Assembly: GCA_029582265.1 (NCBI GenBank)
Contig: CM055816.1
Coordinates: 31,844,312-31,908,311, forward strand
Length of the DNA: 64,000 bases
Source: Zoroaster sp. YZ-2022
Taxonomy: Eukaryota; Echinodermata; Asteroidea; Forcipulatida; Zoroasteridae
Reading direction: 5' to 3'
Of this stretch, positions 29,896-42,895 are shown in pieces. Positions within the stretch are counted from its first letter, which is position 1. Every line of letters begins with the position of its first letter. Made by a program: the position numbers and the translations under genes. The notes below the pieces were generated by a model. The model was given only the letters and a program-made list of their open reading frames with translations, had not been told where the DNA came from and searched no databases.

Positions 29896-31225
29896 AAAAA
29901 ATCCATTCCAACAGAAGAAATCATCCAGTCAGTTGAGCCAGCCCTGCGACGACTCAACAAAACAGAAGCTGATGACGTCCGACTACAGATGAGTGATGTT
30001 TTGCGTAAAGCCAAGCCAGCCAAGCCCAACCTCTCCAAGGGAGAGCTTTCTGCTTTACGGGACATCAGACGTGACAGCTCCATCCACATCCTCACCGCAG
30101 ACAAAGGCAATGCTACAGTCATCATGGACTGAGCACAATACACCGACAAGGTAAGTCACATTTTATTATCCGATTCATACCGCTCCCTCAAGAAGAACCC
30201 CATCCCATCCATAGAGAAAAGAGTCGCTAGCAAACTCCTTGCCCTCCACCGTGCCAGTGCCCTCTCCATTCAACTCTACCGACATCTCAGACCATCCAGC
30301 TCATCCTGCCCTAGGTTCTTTGGCCAGCCGAAGATTCACAAACCTGATGTTTCTATCGTCGCCACCAGAGGTTCACCTACGTACAACACAGCCCGTCATT
30401 CAAGCTAAGATCCTCCGACACTTGGTGGGTCTCACTCAACACTGTGTCCAACTCCGTCAGTTCGTTGAGATTACCTAGGACCTCACCCTTCAACCCAGCG
30501 ACATCTTGGTTAGTTTAGATGTTGTCTCCTATTCACCAATGTCCCAACTACAGAGACATGCCTCTGGTGAAGGACAGACTCACAAAATCTTTCCCTGATG
30601 ATCGCACATCACACCCTGACCAAATTCATGATTTGGTACCAACATGTGTCTCTTCAAGTTGTTTTCAGTTTCAGGGCAAGTTCTACGAGCAGACAGCTTA
30701 GACCCCATGGGATCTCCTTTATCCCGGTCCTTTGCTGATATTTTCATGGAAGAGTTTGAAAACTCTTCCCTCAACACCGCCGACCTCCAACCCAAGCTGT
30801 TGCTCTGATACGTGGATGACACCTTTGTGGTTTGGCCACATGGCAGAGACACACTCCAGGATTTTCTACAACATCTCAACCAGCAACACCCGAGCATCAA
30901 GAAGACGGCAAGATCGCGTTCCTTGATGTTGGCATTTCCAGAAACCCAGCGCTCCTTCCATCACTCAAGCATCAAGTCATCGGTCAACCGTTCCCTCGTA
31001 CAACGCGCCTATAACATTTGTGACAAGGACAGCCTTCCCAATTTACTACAGCACATCTGAACTACCCTCAAACGCAACGGTTACAATCCCAGCAAGATCA
31101 GCACAGTGAAGCCGGTTCCAAACCCCGAAAGCAAGGTAAGTAATCTAACCCTCTCTGCTTGTCTCCCCTATCTAGGTTCGACGTCTCAAAACTTCTAACG
31201 CATCTCTCGACGAGCAGGCATCGAT

Positions 31226-31504
31226 GTGTTCCACTCAGCCCTCAGCAAACCCAAGGACTTTCTACACACCCACAAGGACAAACCGGACCCAAACAACAGA
31301 GCGGGAGTCTACCGGATGCCCTGTGAGTGCGGTAAGGTATACATCGGCGAAACAGGACGCAACCTCCCCATCAGATTGAAGGAACACCGAGCACACGGCC
31401 GCAGAGGAGATTTCGAGAAGTCCGCCATCGTCATGCACTCGCACATCAAGGACCACCAAATCGACTGGCAGGCAGCCCAACTCATCACACCCATCGACGC
31501 ATGA
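31226..31504 (+). pseudogene. GIY-YIG endonuclease domain of Penelope element 1, contig 2 copy
   Basis: An open fragment containing GVYRMPCECGKVYIGETGR and HIKDHQIDWQAAQLITPIDA, then TGA. It is nearly identical to the contig 1 domain at 18944-19189. Confidence 0.8.
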
Positions 31505-31844
31505 CACCCCAGACGCATCAGAGAGGTCATCGAGATCATCAAACACGACACTGTGCCACAGGACATCGGCTTCTTCATCAGCGACATTTGGCGACCAATA
31601 CTACAGACTAAAGGATCTTCTGTATCCAAAGTCCATAACCCACCCCAGACTGAGGGATCTCCTATGTCTAAGTCAACCACCTCCTTCCCCCTGTGCTTGT
31701 TAACAACTGATTCAGTTCAGTGAGCACACACTCCTCTCCCCCAACCCCTAGCATCCTAGTCTCAACAGTTCCCGCCTGTGCACCTCAACGAACTAATCCT
31801 CCAGCAGTCTACTTATGCAGCAACATTTTCCAGAGTCCGGCATT

Positions 31845-31884
31845 CTCCTGAGGACGATCAGAGCACACTGATCGAAACATCGAG
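31845..31884 (+). ncRNA. Hammerhead-ribozyme-like motif, contig 2 copy
   Basis: CTC (31845), CTGAGGA (31848-31854), C, GATCAG, AGCACA, CTGATC (31868-31873), GAAA (31874-31877), CATC, GAG (31882-31884). The stem II pairing is perfect in all three copies, while its loop varies (AGCACG, AGCACA, AGCATA). Confidence 0.45.
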
Positions 31885-31975
31885 TTGTACCTCCAGTTCT
31901 TTTCAGAACTAATTACTACTCAATTGAGATTCCACATGGTGTCACCGCAATTAGTCTTACTTAAGACTATTTAAA

Positions 31976-33758
31976 CAAACAGGAAACGTGTTTTACATGA
32001 ATGTAGCTGTGTGTAAACTAACACTTGGTGACTGTAACAATTCACTATTCAGCTAGTCAAGGAAGAAATAGTTGCGACTACTCGACTAGTCGCAACTTTG
32101 TTGACATACCTCTGCGTACATGCACAATCCACCTTTGATTGCTGGAGATGTCTTATTAAGTGTACCATTATTAAAAATGAACATTCATACATACATAGCT
32201 GAGCATTTTTTCCTGATATTTAAGTGTATGAAGTAAACTTGTATTCTGTAGAATTCTTTGACACTGACACTTTAAGGAAGACTGCCTATTCCAACCTCCC
32301 AATATCCTTCGGTTTTCAGTGGTTTTGGCTGGGTTACCAATCTCTGATCAATAAAAATGTGCTGGAATCCACCCTGCATATTCCGATATGCAAGAGGTCA
32401 TGCTAATGCCCCAGAGAACACATTAAGAAGTGCTCCAACTATTCAAGGGATTAGAACAAGGATGGCCAAAACGGTGAACAAGACAGCATGGCTGGTGCAG
32501 AGTGACTGTAGGGATTAACTGATAATGTTTACGACTCCTTATTTTCCAAACAGATGTTTCAGTCTTCTTGGTACAATGTAAAATATTTCAAATTGGCCAA
32601 AAAAGGAGACAACTCCATGCGTGCATCAGGGCAAAGGTGATTCAAGTCGCAGGACTTCATGTTGTCATAATTTTCTTTTTTGTTTGTTTCATTTTCACTC
32701 ATGATCACGTTGGCCGATCATCAAACCAAAACTTTGCAGTCCGTGCTTTCCTCCATGAGCTGATCATGCTGCACTGTCTATTACTAACGTTAATAATGGA
32801 GTTTTGTGTAGAAGTATGTATGTAGCGCAAGCTCTGATCCATTCACACGAACACAGCCCAGCCATGCCATTGACTGGTTCCATAATTATTTTTTTTGTCT
32901 GGCGCTCTCTAACATCAAGGCGCGGAACTAGACTACAATAAACATATGCCCTGTACGGACCAGCATGCTTTTTAGGCCGAGTTTCGTTCTTAATGATTAA
33001 AACATATTAAAAGCAATTTCTGTCAGTCTTATTTTCACAGTTTCTGAAACTTCTGAAAAAATAGCACCATCGCCATGGGCAATAAATTGCAGCTTTGATC
33101 GCCCCACCCTACCAATATACTACGAGTCTATAGTGAGGATTGTGACGTGACCTATAACTGCTTAAGTCACGTGTTCCTTGGAGTTTATAGTTTAAACTTT
33201 CCCCATAAAAATGTTTTTGGGATCTGTAATGTTGACATTTTTAGACATGATTTTAATTTATTCTACGTACATCCCTCCCATTGCATCTAAGAGGATATCG
33301 AGCAGATTGTTATTATTGACCTGTACATAATGAGCTTATTATAGATGAAAGGTAAAACCTGGAACCAGAATAACATATTGGGAGGTTGAATAAAGCAGTC
33401 TTTCTTTATGAATGTTATGTATGGGAATAAAAGTGTTATGAAGCCGTTTTAAACAAACAAGTTTAATAGGGGTCTGCCCTGGACTGAAGTGAAGCTTCAT
33501 CACCCTTTCATTCACATTCATAAATGAAAAGGGAGAACAATGTTACCAAATTTGATCATTTTCCACAAAACACTTCAAGTCTTCATTTCATGTTTATTTT
33601 AATCTAAAATGTGTCTTAATGATGAGGTACTTCATTTCTCTTTCCAGTATTTAAACCAAAACCATTTGAACCGTTTAACATTACAACAATGTGTCTGCGA
33701 AAACTCGACACTTATAATTTCAATATTTTCTCAAACCTTTGTCATTCTAATTTCTTAG
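31976..33758. other. Non-coding stretch, inverted match to 14970-18440
   Basis: It lacks the hAT-type element found in contig 1 and so shows its empty site near 33110. The 26-bp palindrome recurs at 32071-32096. No gene is recognised. Confidence 0.5.
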
Positions 33759-34707
33759 CAAGCAAAAAAGAAGCCACTAAGACCTTGTATTTACTGCGGC
33801 GAGATGCAAAATTAGCTTTTGCGCCACATCAAGAGGTGGCATCATAAAGAGGCAGCAGTAAAAGCAGCCTTGAAGCTTCCACGACCAGAAAGAATAAAGG
33901 CCATAGCAGAAATATGCAAAGAAGGGGTTTATAAAAAGAACATCAGAAGAGTGACGACTAATGGAGAGGTAAAGATACTGTGACGAAAATGCCCCTAGGT
34001 TTAAAGTCATTTTCGTCAGTCTTACCTGATAATTAATTTCTAGTAACTGTAATTATTTCCGGTAGTATTACTTAATTAATTAATTCTTTCATTTAATGGA
34101 AAGGATAATTTACATAGGATATTTCAGCTCTTTTATTCGGAATCAAACTGTATAAATATATGATTCTGATCTGTTTTGTAGTAGTTATAATGTGTGAACT
34201 AATTTTGCTCTCACCGAAATTTAGGGGCGTGGCTTAATTACTATGCGTGAGAACTTTCTGCGCGTATGGCGCGCAGTTCAAAAAGTATAAATAGGAACAT
34301 TTCAGAGTGAGATCACCCTGACCCAGATCATTCTTTTCGAGCTTGACTTATTCGTATTGCTGATCTCTGAATATAATTAGAAATTTAATACAAATTAATT
34401 ATTGTTGGATCGCTAGCCTCAGTGAGATAAATACAGGTATGTGGACTTTTTTTCTAAACTTTGAGAAGAGAAACATTGTGATTTTATACTATTATTCACC
34501 GAATTTATTTGACATTTTATGAGATGTAAAATTGGAGGAGCGATGGAGCCAGATATTTATTGGGGAGCTGTATAGTAATCTTTAGAGGAGCTCCGGAGCT
34601 AGATTAATCTTTTCGGGAGCTATATTGCAACTCAGATGAGTTTTTGGAGTTAGATTAATTATTGGGGAGCTGTAGATTAACTTGGTGGAGCTGTGGAGCT
34701 AGATTAA

Positions 34708-35381
34708 AGGGGACTGACATGAATTTAAATCAAACAGTTAAATATGTGATCGTTTTATTCTTTATATCAGTAAAAGATCAATACAATTTTGTTTTGTGTT
34801 TTTATTGTTTTTGAGTGTTATTTTACCATTGTAAAAATGCTCCCCACTTTACGCCGCCCTGCACGGAGGAGCTGTTCGTGACGTCATGTCGGGAAGAGAA
34901 ATTGGCTCAAAACTCGGCTCAAAATTATCGCTGCACAAAACTATATGAGCCGATGGACCCTGACCACTTTACTCTTGTCAGTCGAACTTTGCTCGTCCAA
35001 ATACGGCGATTTTGGGTCACTGGGAACAGATGAAGGCTAACACCGTCTTTGGTGGTGTTGTTGCATCCTGCAAACACATCTTCCCGGCATTTTATTAGTT
35101 CCGAAACAAAATCACGGAAGAAATGAAATCGACGCTACGTGTGTGAAACGTTTGTATGTACATGTACATCATGTACACATCGGATCTTCCTGACCTACGT
35201 CACATATCTTATGCAAATGAAGCTTCCACCATGGGCGGGGTTGCACTCCCCAAACACTTCAAACATTGTTTTAAAATACTTGCTCAGAAATCAATGATTA
35301 AATAGACACAGGTGGGTCTCAAAACAATATTTTATTACAAAACGCCTTAGTACACACACAATAAAGGATGTCAGTCCCCCT
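34708..35381. mobile_element. TTAA-flanked MITE, contig 2 only
   Basis: TTAA at 34704-34707 and 35382-35385 flanks 674 bp with ends AGGGGACTGACAT and the complement of AGGGGGACTGACATCC. Contig 1 has one TTAA-type site (AGATTAATATT) at the matching place. TTAA duplication suggests mobilisation by a piggyBac-type transposase, though the termini differ from the CCCT type at 10155. A 72-codon ORF inside shows no motif. Confidence 0.82.
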
Positions 35382-35460
35382 TTAATATTTGCAGAGTTAA
35401 ACTTTCTTGAGTAGCACTCTCGGGGGGCCATTAACTAGAGTTCGAGGAGCTGAACTCTGT

Positions 35461-35830
35461 GGAGCGGTCTAGCTTACCGGTCTAGCTTACCGGACTCAAG
35501 TTCTGGTGTTAGCAGCAGAATGTGGGTTCGAATCCCGGCCGTGACACTTGTGTCCTTGAGCAAGACACTTAACCATAATTGCTTCTCCACCCAGGGGTTA
35601 AATGGGTACCTGTGAGGGCAGAGTTGGTTGATTAGCCCCATATGCGCTGTAATGCAGCAATTGAGCTGTATACTCCCCAGGGAGCTGAGATGGTTTCAGG
35701 AATGATTTATGAGCCTTATGAGTAGGGATAATAATATAATGCGCCTTGAGCACCACTCAGTTGGTGGATACGTGCGCTATATAAGTCCACACATTATTAT
35801 TATTATTATTATTGTTATTATTATTGCTGT
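35461..35830 (+). mobile_element. tRNA-derived SINE, contig 2 copy
   Basis: The A-box-like TAGCTTACCGG is partly duplicated in this copy. B-box GGTTCGAATCC at 35525-35535, the central conserved block and GCGCTATATAAG follow, with a shorter ATT tail at 35797-35826. Confidence 0.8.
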
Positions 35831-38800
35831 ATATTGGAGCAGAGGATTCGTAAAGTACCGTAGTTTTACTATTCAGGATAGAAAGATCTTGGAATAGATT
35901 TAATTAATATTCTCCAGTCATAACGTTAGAAGTGGATATTGTAGGACGATGAGAGCCTAATAGTATCACTTGTGGAATTTTGAGGAGTGGATATTGTTGT
36001 TAGTTTATGAAAGCGCAGTATCACTTCGGTATTTTAGAGTTAAGTGGATATTGTAGGACGATAGGAGCGTAATATCACTTGTGGATTTTTGAGGAGTGGA
36101 TATTGTTGTCAGCTTACGAAAGCGCAGTAGGCCTATCACTTCGTTAGTTTTTCGAGGAAAAGCGGATATTGTAGGTTGAAGCCTAGTATCACTTATTTAT
36201 TGTTTTTATAGTGGATTTGCAGGCGAAGGGCATGGCATTAATTAAGGTTTATTAAGGTTTATACGAGACTGGATTATATTAGTAGGAGTGTAAATTATTT
36301 CCCTGGCAGCATTAATTGAGATATTTATCGAGAGCCTTGTAGATTTAAGAATGTAAATACATCTGTAGTTCTTTGAGGAAGAAGTGGTTTATTTGTAAAT
36401 AAAACAATTGTTCTCTTTTTGCTGAATTCAAACCTACTGTGTCTTTTCTAAGTCATTCCTCTTTCAAGTAATTTATTCTTAGTGTAGGATCTCCTTTCAC
36501 CCGGGCATATATTTTGACAGCGGACCCTAGTCTGCCAACTAGAGATACTAAACCGGTGAGGCGGAACTCCGGTGGTTCAGGCTTTTAAATGTTCCGCCTG
36601 GTGGCAGCGCTATCGACGACGAACGGTGAGGGAGTCGACCCGACCCCCCCCCCCTTTCGCATTTTTTCCGCCACAATACTATCACAACGCGACCAAGGTA
36701 CTGATGAGAAAGTAATGTGCGGCGGATGTAAAGGTTTTTACAGCCGGCACAGAATATGGAGGCACAAAACAAGCAAGACTGTGCTGATTCAGGAGTAAAA
36801 CACTCATCAATTGCTGTTTCGTCACTTGTTGCATTGCAGAGCAATGAAGGAGATAAGAAATTTCAAGAAATTTTGGCAGATTTCGAGATGATGATGTAGG
36901 AAAACTGTGTCGAAGTGACACTCTAATTATAAAGCTTGGTAAAAAGCTTTGGTCCAAGTCCTATCGTCGAGAAAGGCATGTGATAATGAATGACATGAGA
37001 AAAATGGGAAATTTGTTGTACATGTTTAAGTCGGTATCTGGGGTTGATAAAATGTGTGGTGAGGATATGATCAACAGGCAGAACTTTGTACATCTAGAAA
37101 CTGCTATTGATGAACTGACAAAGAAAGCTGATGATAAGATAAAGGCTGGATTGAGGCTTAGTATTGGCTACCTGCTCAAGACTGCAGCTAAAGTGATGAA
37201 AGCCAACTGCATCATTGAGGATCATTTGGGAGCTGCTGAAGAAGTTGATCGGTTTCGGTCAGTTCTGGACCTAAACTGGGTTTTTATGTTTGGAAGAAGT
37301 CAGGCAGCTCTGGAAAGTAAAAGGCAAGCAGTTTTGAGAAAGCCCCAAGCAATGCCACTAGAAGAGCGATGTCACTAAGCTGAAGGAATTCACTATTGAC
37401 TCCATAGACAAGATCCTAAATGATCCTTACATCAAATGGGATTCCCATGTATTCAACAAGATGAGAGCTCTCATTGTATCTCGACTTACATTGTTTAATG
37501 CCAGACGAGGTGGAGAGCCATATCCCGTCTGACATTAGACGAATGGCAAGATGCTGAAAGTGAGGCCTGGGTTGATCCTCAAATGATCTTATCTGTGGAG
37601 GACCCACTGGAGAGATGTCTGTTGAAAACCTACAAGCTGGCATATCAGTCAGAAAAGGGCTCAACGAAGCTAGTACCTTGCCTTATTCCAAAGGATACTG
37701 TTGATGCCATTCGCTCTGGTGGAAAATCGAAGTGAAGCCAGTAAGTTTGTGAAAACGTCTTCCTATTTCCATATACTCAGATGTCACTAGACCATGTCCA
37801 TGGCTGGTTTTGTATCAATGAGGTAACAAAGTCAATGGGAGACGATCTTAGGAAACCAAATCTAATTACAGCTACAAAATTCCGTCACCGAGCATCAACT
37901 CTATATGCGTTGCTTGATGTTCCTGAAAATGAACGAGGTGTTTTTTACAAACACATGGGCCATTCATCTGAAATTAACCAGAACATCTATCAGTGCCCAT
38001 AGCTGTCAAAGAGATCACATCAGTTGCTCATTATCTGGCATCAATTGATGGTGCATCTACTTCAACTGCATGGTAAGCATTGCAAGTCATTGTTGGTTTT
38101 TAACAAAAGATCTACAAAATTCTAGCATGTAAAGTAGTGTTGTGTACCATTGCTTGGATTTTTTTTTCTGTTCATGGTTAATAAATCTGTAAATTGGATA
38201 CTGGCCCAGGGTTAGTTTTAGAAATGTTTTGGAATTGGTTTTGGTCCACAAAACTCCATGCATGCAGAAATACATGTATGCTGAAGACATAATGCCCAAT
38301 TCATGTTTTCTCCAAGAAGATTTGTGCTAAAATTTAATAATACGTTATCTATAATGGATGTGCTGGATAAAATTGACTGTTGACAGAGTCTTGATACAAA
38401 TTTGTGCTGTTGAGCATATAGTTTCTTGAATCAGTTACCCCGGGTGACGTCACAGCTATGGCGATGAATTGTCATGTCCTATATAGGCATACAAATCACC
38501 TACAATTTGCTTCAAATTATTGTGGAAATTGAATATTTCAAGGACTGGATTATGAGTTACCCCATGTCATAGATATGGCAGGCCAACACTTTGAGTTCAT
38601 ATGGGATAATCAGGAAATAAGTACAAATAAAATCTTTAGAATCTGTACTAAAAACAAATTGAACTTTTAGAAAACAAATTTAATGAAAAAGAAATAATTT
38701 TCATATTTTTGTTTAAATAGTTGGGAATACATGTACATGTAGCTGTGAATCACAATGGAAACCATCCTTTCTCTGAACATTTTGAACAATTATTTGTACA

Positions 38801-39349
38801 GGTTCAGTCAGAAGCCAGTTGTGCTCATCAAGTGTGGAGAATGGTGTTCAACCTTGCAAAAAACGAGTTAAGGGTGAGTATTAGAGTTTGTATTGATTTT
38901 GTGGGACCAGACTTTTGATTTGAGACATTAGTGACATGCCATTTTTTGTTTAATTTTGAGCATGCTCACAACCGCTTATACATTAGGCGAAGAATACAAT
39001 GAAAAAGGACCGCTATGCATCCAGTATCTCAAAAGTCTCTGTTACACCCAACCCCCAATTTACCCCTGTCAAAGAGACACTTGGAATTTATTCTTACCAC
39101 TTTGTAAAGACATTTTGTCCAGAAAGTCTTCTGTGACTGCTGTCTTTTGCCATTGGATATACCTTTTACTCATGTTATGTACACCTATTAATATCAGTGC
39201 TGGAGGTCTAGAGCAGGTCTTTTTCTCGAGACTAGTCATGCATGGTCATCAGAAAATCCGGAGTGACTCTGTTAAGTCTATTAAAAAAGTGATCGTCGGC
39301 CATTATTTGTGATCACCCATGTGGAGTGTTGTGGAACTTAAGTTGAACT

Positions 39350-40335
39350 TTATACACACAACCTTCTTAATCAGGAAACCACGAGTTCAAACTAAGGTAA
39401 CAACTTATAAACAGAAGGTAACACGATCTTTAGTGCATGATTCAGCTCAGAGGGGGAGTTTATGGTTGAGGTATTTCAGTCGCTGGGTTGTTTTCTCTGA
39501 CCGCAGCATACCAGCAGTGGAGCACTAACGTTAGAACAATAATTTATTTGTACGCTTAATATAACGTACCAAAGTGACCATTGTGCAACAGGTTTTTGCC
39601 ACAACTGGCTTAACATAACATTGCTCATTTTAGGTATATTTACGGGCATGATAGGGATAGGGATGGGGATGTATTGTACATGCATTTAATCAAGGAGTCA
39701 CAGCAGGGTTATCTCCATAACAGTTATATAAGCTAGCGTATCCACCCGATATGCATGGATTTTTGGCCAATCACATTTTTTGACATCTGATATGCTTAAT
39801 TTTAGGAATAGTTTTATCGTTCTTAGCGAAAACGGCCTGGTCATTGTCACATTTTTAGCTGTCTGATTGGGGAAATATCGAGCAAACTAACATCCCTTTC
39901 TGTATAAACTGACACTTACTTAGTTTTCATGGACATGGAACGGTGAAATTATGCAACCTCAACCCCAAAAGGTATTCTGTAATGAACTATGACTTCATAT
40001 GAACGTATCTGTACGTTTAATTTGTGCGTCGTCTTCTTCCATATTAGCACTTTGGGGATGAGCGTGTCAAATATGTGCGACACAAAATTCAGTGACATTG
40101 CACATATGACGAGAAGTGTTCGTTTAGTTCTAGTAAGGATGGGCCTAGAGTTTCTATTACAACTTTTTCTATTAAAGCAAACATTTTAGTGAGAGCTATT
40201 TCTTTTTCATACACTTCACACTTTAACTTAAAGAATGAGTGAAGTCAGTCAGGGAGTTTAACATTTCAAAAATGAAACCCCCTTCCCTATAGTACAAAAT
40301 ATATATTTATACAATTATAATTTACTTGTCTACAT
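39350..40335. other. Contig 2-specific intron sequence at the Polinton-like locus
   Basis: About 985 bp replace the Polinton-like element of contig 1. It is AT-rich, with no gene and no terminal repeats noticed. It may be the ancestral intron lost in contig 1. Confidence 0.45.
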
Positions 40336-41873
40336 TCAAAACTGTTTTTTTTACCTTGTAGACCACTTCTGTGGGGGTTGAAAACTTTAGATTTCTCATC
40401 AAACTAATGATTTAATTGCAGGTCCATCCAGAAGAAATGTGTGCTCATCAGATGATGACGACGATGAAGACCCACCTCCGACCAAACGAGTGAAAGGTGA
40501 GTAGAAAATTTAAATTTTGGTTATATTGAATATGAAGTGAATAAACTCTTAATTGGCATTTTTTTATTGTAAAAAACAAGACGTATGCCTTGTCGGATTT
40601 GTCTACAACACTGCAAACACCTTTGGAATAAAACTGACCCCAGAATAATTACTGAACTCATTATATTCAGCGCATTTATTTCCTAGGTAAGTGGACAATT
40701 CATTGATAGGACATGCTACAAACATACATTTAGTTCTTCAGCAATCATGCCACATAGTTTGAGAATTGGGAATATTTTAGTGATTGACTCCGACTTGTTA
40801 AGGACCTGTCTTTATTTTAACCTCTGCCTGCAGTAAACAGTGTTTTGAAGCAGGATTTAAGTTAATTTCAATTCACTGAAAGGTGGCAATTTTTTCCCAA
40901 ACAATAATCTCTCAACATATCTCTAGAACTTAAAGACAGGGTACAGCATTGGTAATTAAGAAAAAACAAATGGTCAAATTTAAACATAAAACCTACTTGG
41001 TGTAAACCTGATGATGGTATCAATCTCCCCTAGAAATTATGTCGTTGACGGTGCTTTCATTTTAAAGAAATTTGGTGATTATTGCTCCAAAATCTACGGA
41101 ACTACAATGCTTTTAGTCCAAGCGTTTTTGTCCAAATCTATAAATTATTCTTAAATGGGGTCCAGAAAAACATATTCCATTTTGTAAAACATAAAACAAC
41201 CCTTGTTTTGTTTATGTACATGTATAGTGAGACCAGACTTACTGTGTATATCAAAGTACTGCTAACTAAACGATATGGAAGAAATAAATGAAGATCGAGA
41301 TATTTCTTTTAACATTCATTCAAATTTAGATCCAGACATTAATTGTAACTATCCCATTATCAACTGTGAATACTATGATCAAGATCGGTTTATAAAAGAG
41401 TGTGTTTCTAAAACAGATATAAAACTATTGCATATGCACGTAGCCTATCCAAAAATATATGTGACATAAGGCAATATGTTACCCTTCTTGGGGAAAAATT
41501 TCCAATTATTGGTAGTTTAAGAATAACAATGGCAATTTCTGCTTCAGTGATCGGGGCCAGAAATAACGAATGTGGACACCTGTCACCAAGAAAGGTCTCA
41601 AAAGATTGGTCAGGTATTGGTAGTTTTTTGCTATGTTATTACCAATATTGATAACATAATTATTAAAGGAACTAGCAATATCTTTAACATTTTCTATTCG
41701 CACGCCATTTTGTACAAAATAACATGGGTTAGATTTAGTTTTGGATCTACATAATAATGAATTTATAAGCTTTCATGTACCCTTAGGATTATTTTTCTCT
41801 CTATTGAACTGTTCACAAAAATAATTCTTTTTAGCTGTTCTAATAATGGATGTAAGAACGTTTTTATACTGCG

Positions 41874-42013
41874 CATTTTCCAGAGTCCGGCATTCTCCTG
41901 AGGACGATCAGAGCATACTGATCGAAACGTCGAGTTGTACCTCCAGTTCTTTTCAGAACTAATTACTACTCAATTGAGATTCCACATGGTGTCACCGCAA
42001 TTAGTCTTACTTA
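41874..42013 (+). mobile_element. Solitary Penelope-1 terminal fragment inside the LINE
   Basis: A 140-bp block from CATTTTCCAGAGTCCGG to GTCTTACTTA matches the 3' end of Penelope element 1 (31827-31968) and interrupts the LINE linker region. It contains the hammerhead-like motif at 41895-41934 (loop AGCATA, then GAAACGTC). It resembles a solo terminal repeat. Confidence 0.75.
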
Positions 42014-42895
42014 TCATCATCACCATGCAAAGCTACAAGTTTTATCTTAAGATGTTTCTTATACAAGTAATTTTTACGTCTAACCGAATTGTAAATGCCT
42101 TCTGTTAACCATGGAGACTTGTCTTTATTAACTCTGCATTTGAGATCCCGTTGTGGAAAATGTTTGTCATAAAGTTTTATTACATAATCTATGAATTGGT
42201 CGTGCATTTCATTCACATCTTTTGTAGAAAGTAACAAATGGCTCGTCAGTTAGTGTCATTAAGTTCTTGGTTAAAATTCCGAATATTTGTTTTATTAAAA
42301 TTACGTTTGGTATAATTCAGTGCTTTTGGATCTCGTGCTTTACATTTATCTATAACCATGAATACAGGAAGATGGTCACTAATATATGTTATTAAAATAC
42401 CTGCTTTATGACTGGAAAATCATTGGTGAATATATTGTCAATCAGGTTGCACTATTACTGGTAATTCGTGGGGTTTGTTAATAAGGGACAGAAGGAATGA
42501 GAAGACAACGTGTCAATAAAATGTTGCACATTGATATCTATCTCAGAGTTCAATGAAAGTTTATGTTAAAAGTCACCCATTACGTAACAGGGTTTGTTTC
42601 CTGCGAATCCTAGTGTTTCATTAAACTTTTCTGTAAAGTTATGCATTATCCATACGGTGGTCTGTAATAATTCCAACTATAATATTACTTGTATTGGTAT
42701 TCTCAATTTCAATGAAACACGATTCAAACTCAGAGTAGTATTGACACATAAATCATCTCGTATTTTGTAAGCATACTCTTCTTTTGATATAGAGTGCTAC
42801 GCCACCACCACGTTTGTTTGGGGCAAAAAACCTTCAGTTACATAACCTGGAATCTTAATAAGAGATCGTTAATGTCTAGCCAAGACTCAGAGATA
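42014..42895 (-). pseudogene. Inverted endonuclease-linker part of the CR1-type LINE
   Basis: The minus strand at 42237-42007 reads MHDQFIDYVIKLYDKHFPQRD, with KSPWLTEGIYNSVRRKNYLY in another stretch. Upstream, scattered frames give KRGGGVAL, CYVMGDF and TLIDNIFTN, the APE endonuclease motifs. Order and strand show the piece is flipped relative to the RT to its right. Confidence 0.7.

Larger units (their letters stand above)
29896..31975 (+). mobile_element. Penelope-like retroelement 1, contig 2 copy
   Basis: The plus-strand counterpart of 18440-20526: KKSIPTEEIIQSVEPALRRL at the start, LTADKGNATVIMD followed by a stop, RFFGQPKIHKPD, a shared TGA then YVDDTFVVWPHG (about 30809), and GVYRMPCECGKVYIGETGR (about 31303-31360). 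It has extra frameshifts relative to contig 1. A GTAAGT...CTATCTAG stretch near 31135 looks like an intron but encodes the conserved LPYLGSTS region. Confidence 0.85.
33979..36542 (+). mobile_element. Solo-LTR-like element, contig 2 copy
   Basis: Same boundaries as in contig 1: AGATAC at 33973-33978 and 36543-36548, TATA box near 34285-34294, AATAAA near 36398. It contains the SINE and, unlike contig 1, a TTAA-flanked MITE. It lies directly after the exon 1 donor, in sense with the gene. Confidence 0.55.
33759..40496 (+). pseudogene. Tyrosine-recombinase-like zinc-finger gene, contig 2 copy (3' end missing)
   Basis: Exons in order: 33759-33968 (first finger with the shared TAG), about 36666-37376 (MCGGCKGFYSRHRIWRHK finger and helical part), about 37376-38071 (LTLFNARRGGEP at 37493-37515, TATKFRHRAS near 37870, GHSSEINQNIYQCP at 37957-38000), 38802-38873 and 40422-40496 (the two NLS-like exons with clean splice sites). 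Lesions differ from contig 1: a lost base after FQEILG shifts the frame near 36880, and a short deletion near 37715 replaces the contig 1 insertion. Homology ends at about 41210, so the last two exons seen in contig 1 are missing and a LINE follows. Confidence 0.68.

Noticed and set aside
31130..31190. Possible intron in Penelope element 1 (GTAAGT ... CTATCTAG)
   Set aside because: The stretch encodes the conserved LPYLGSTS region in frame with its neighbours, so it is coding, not an intron.
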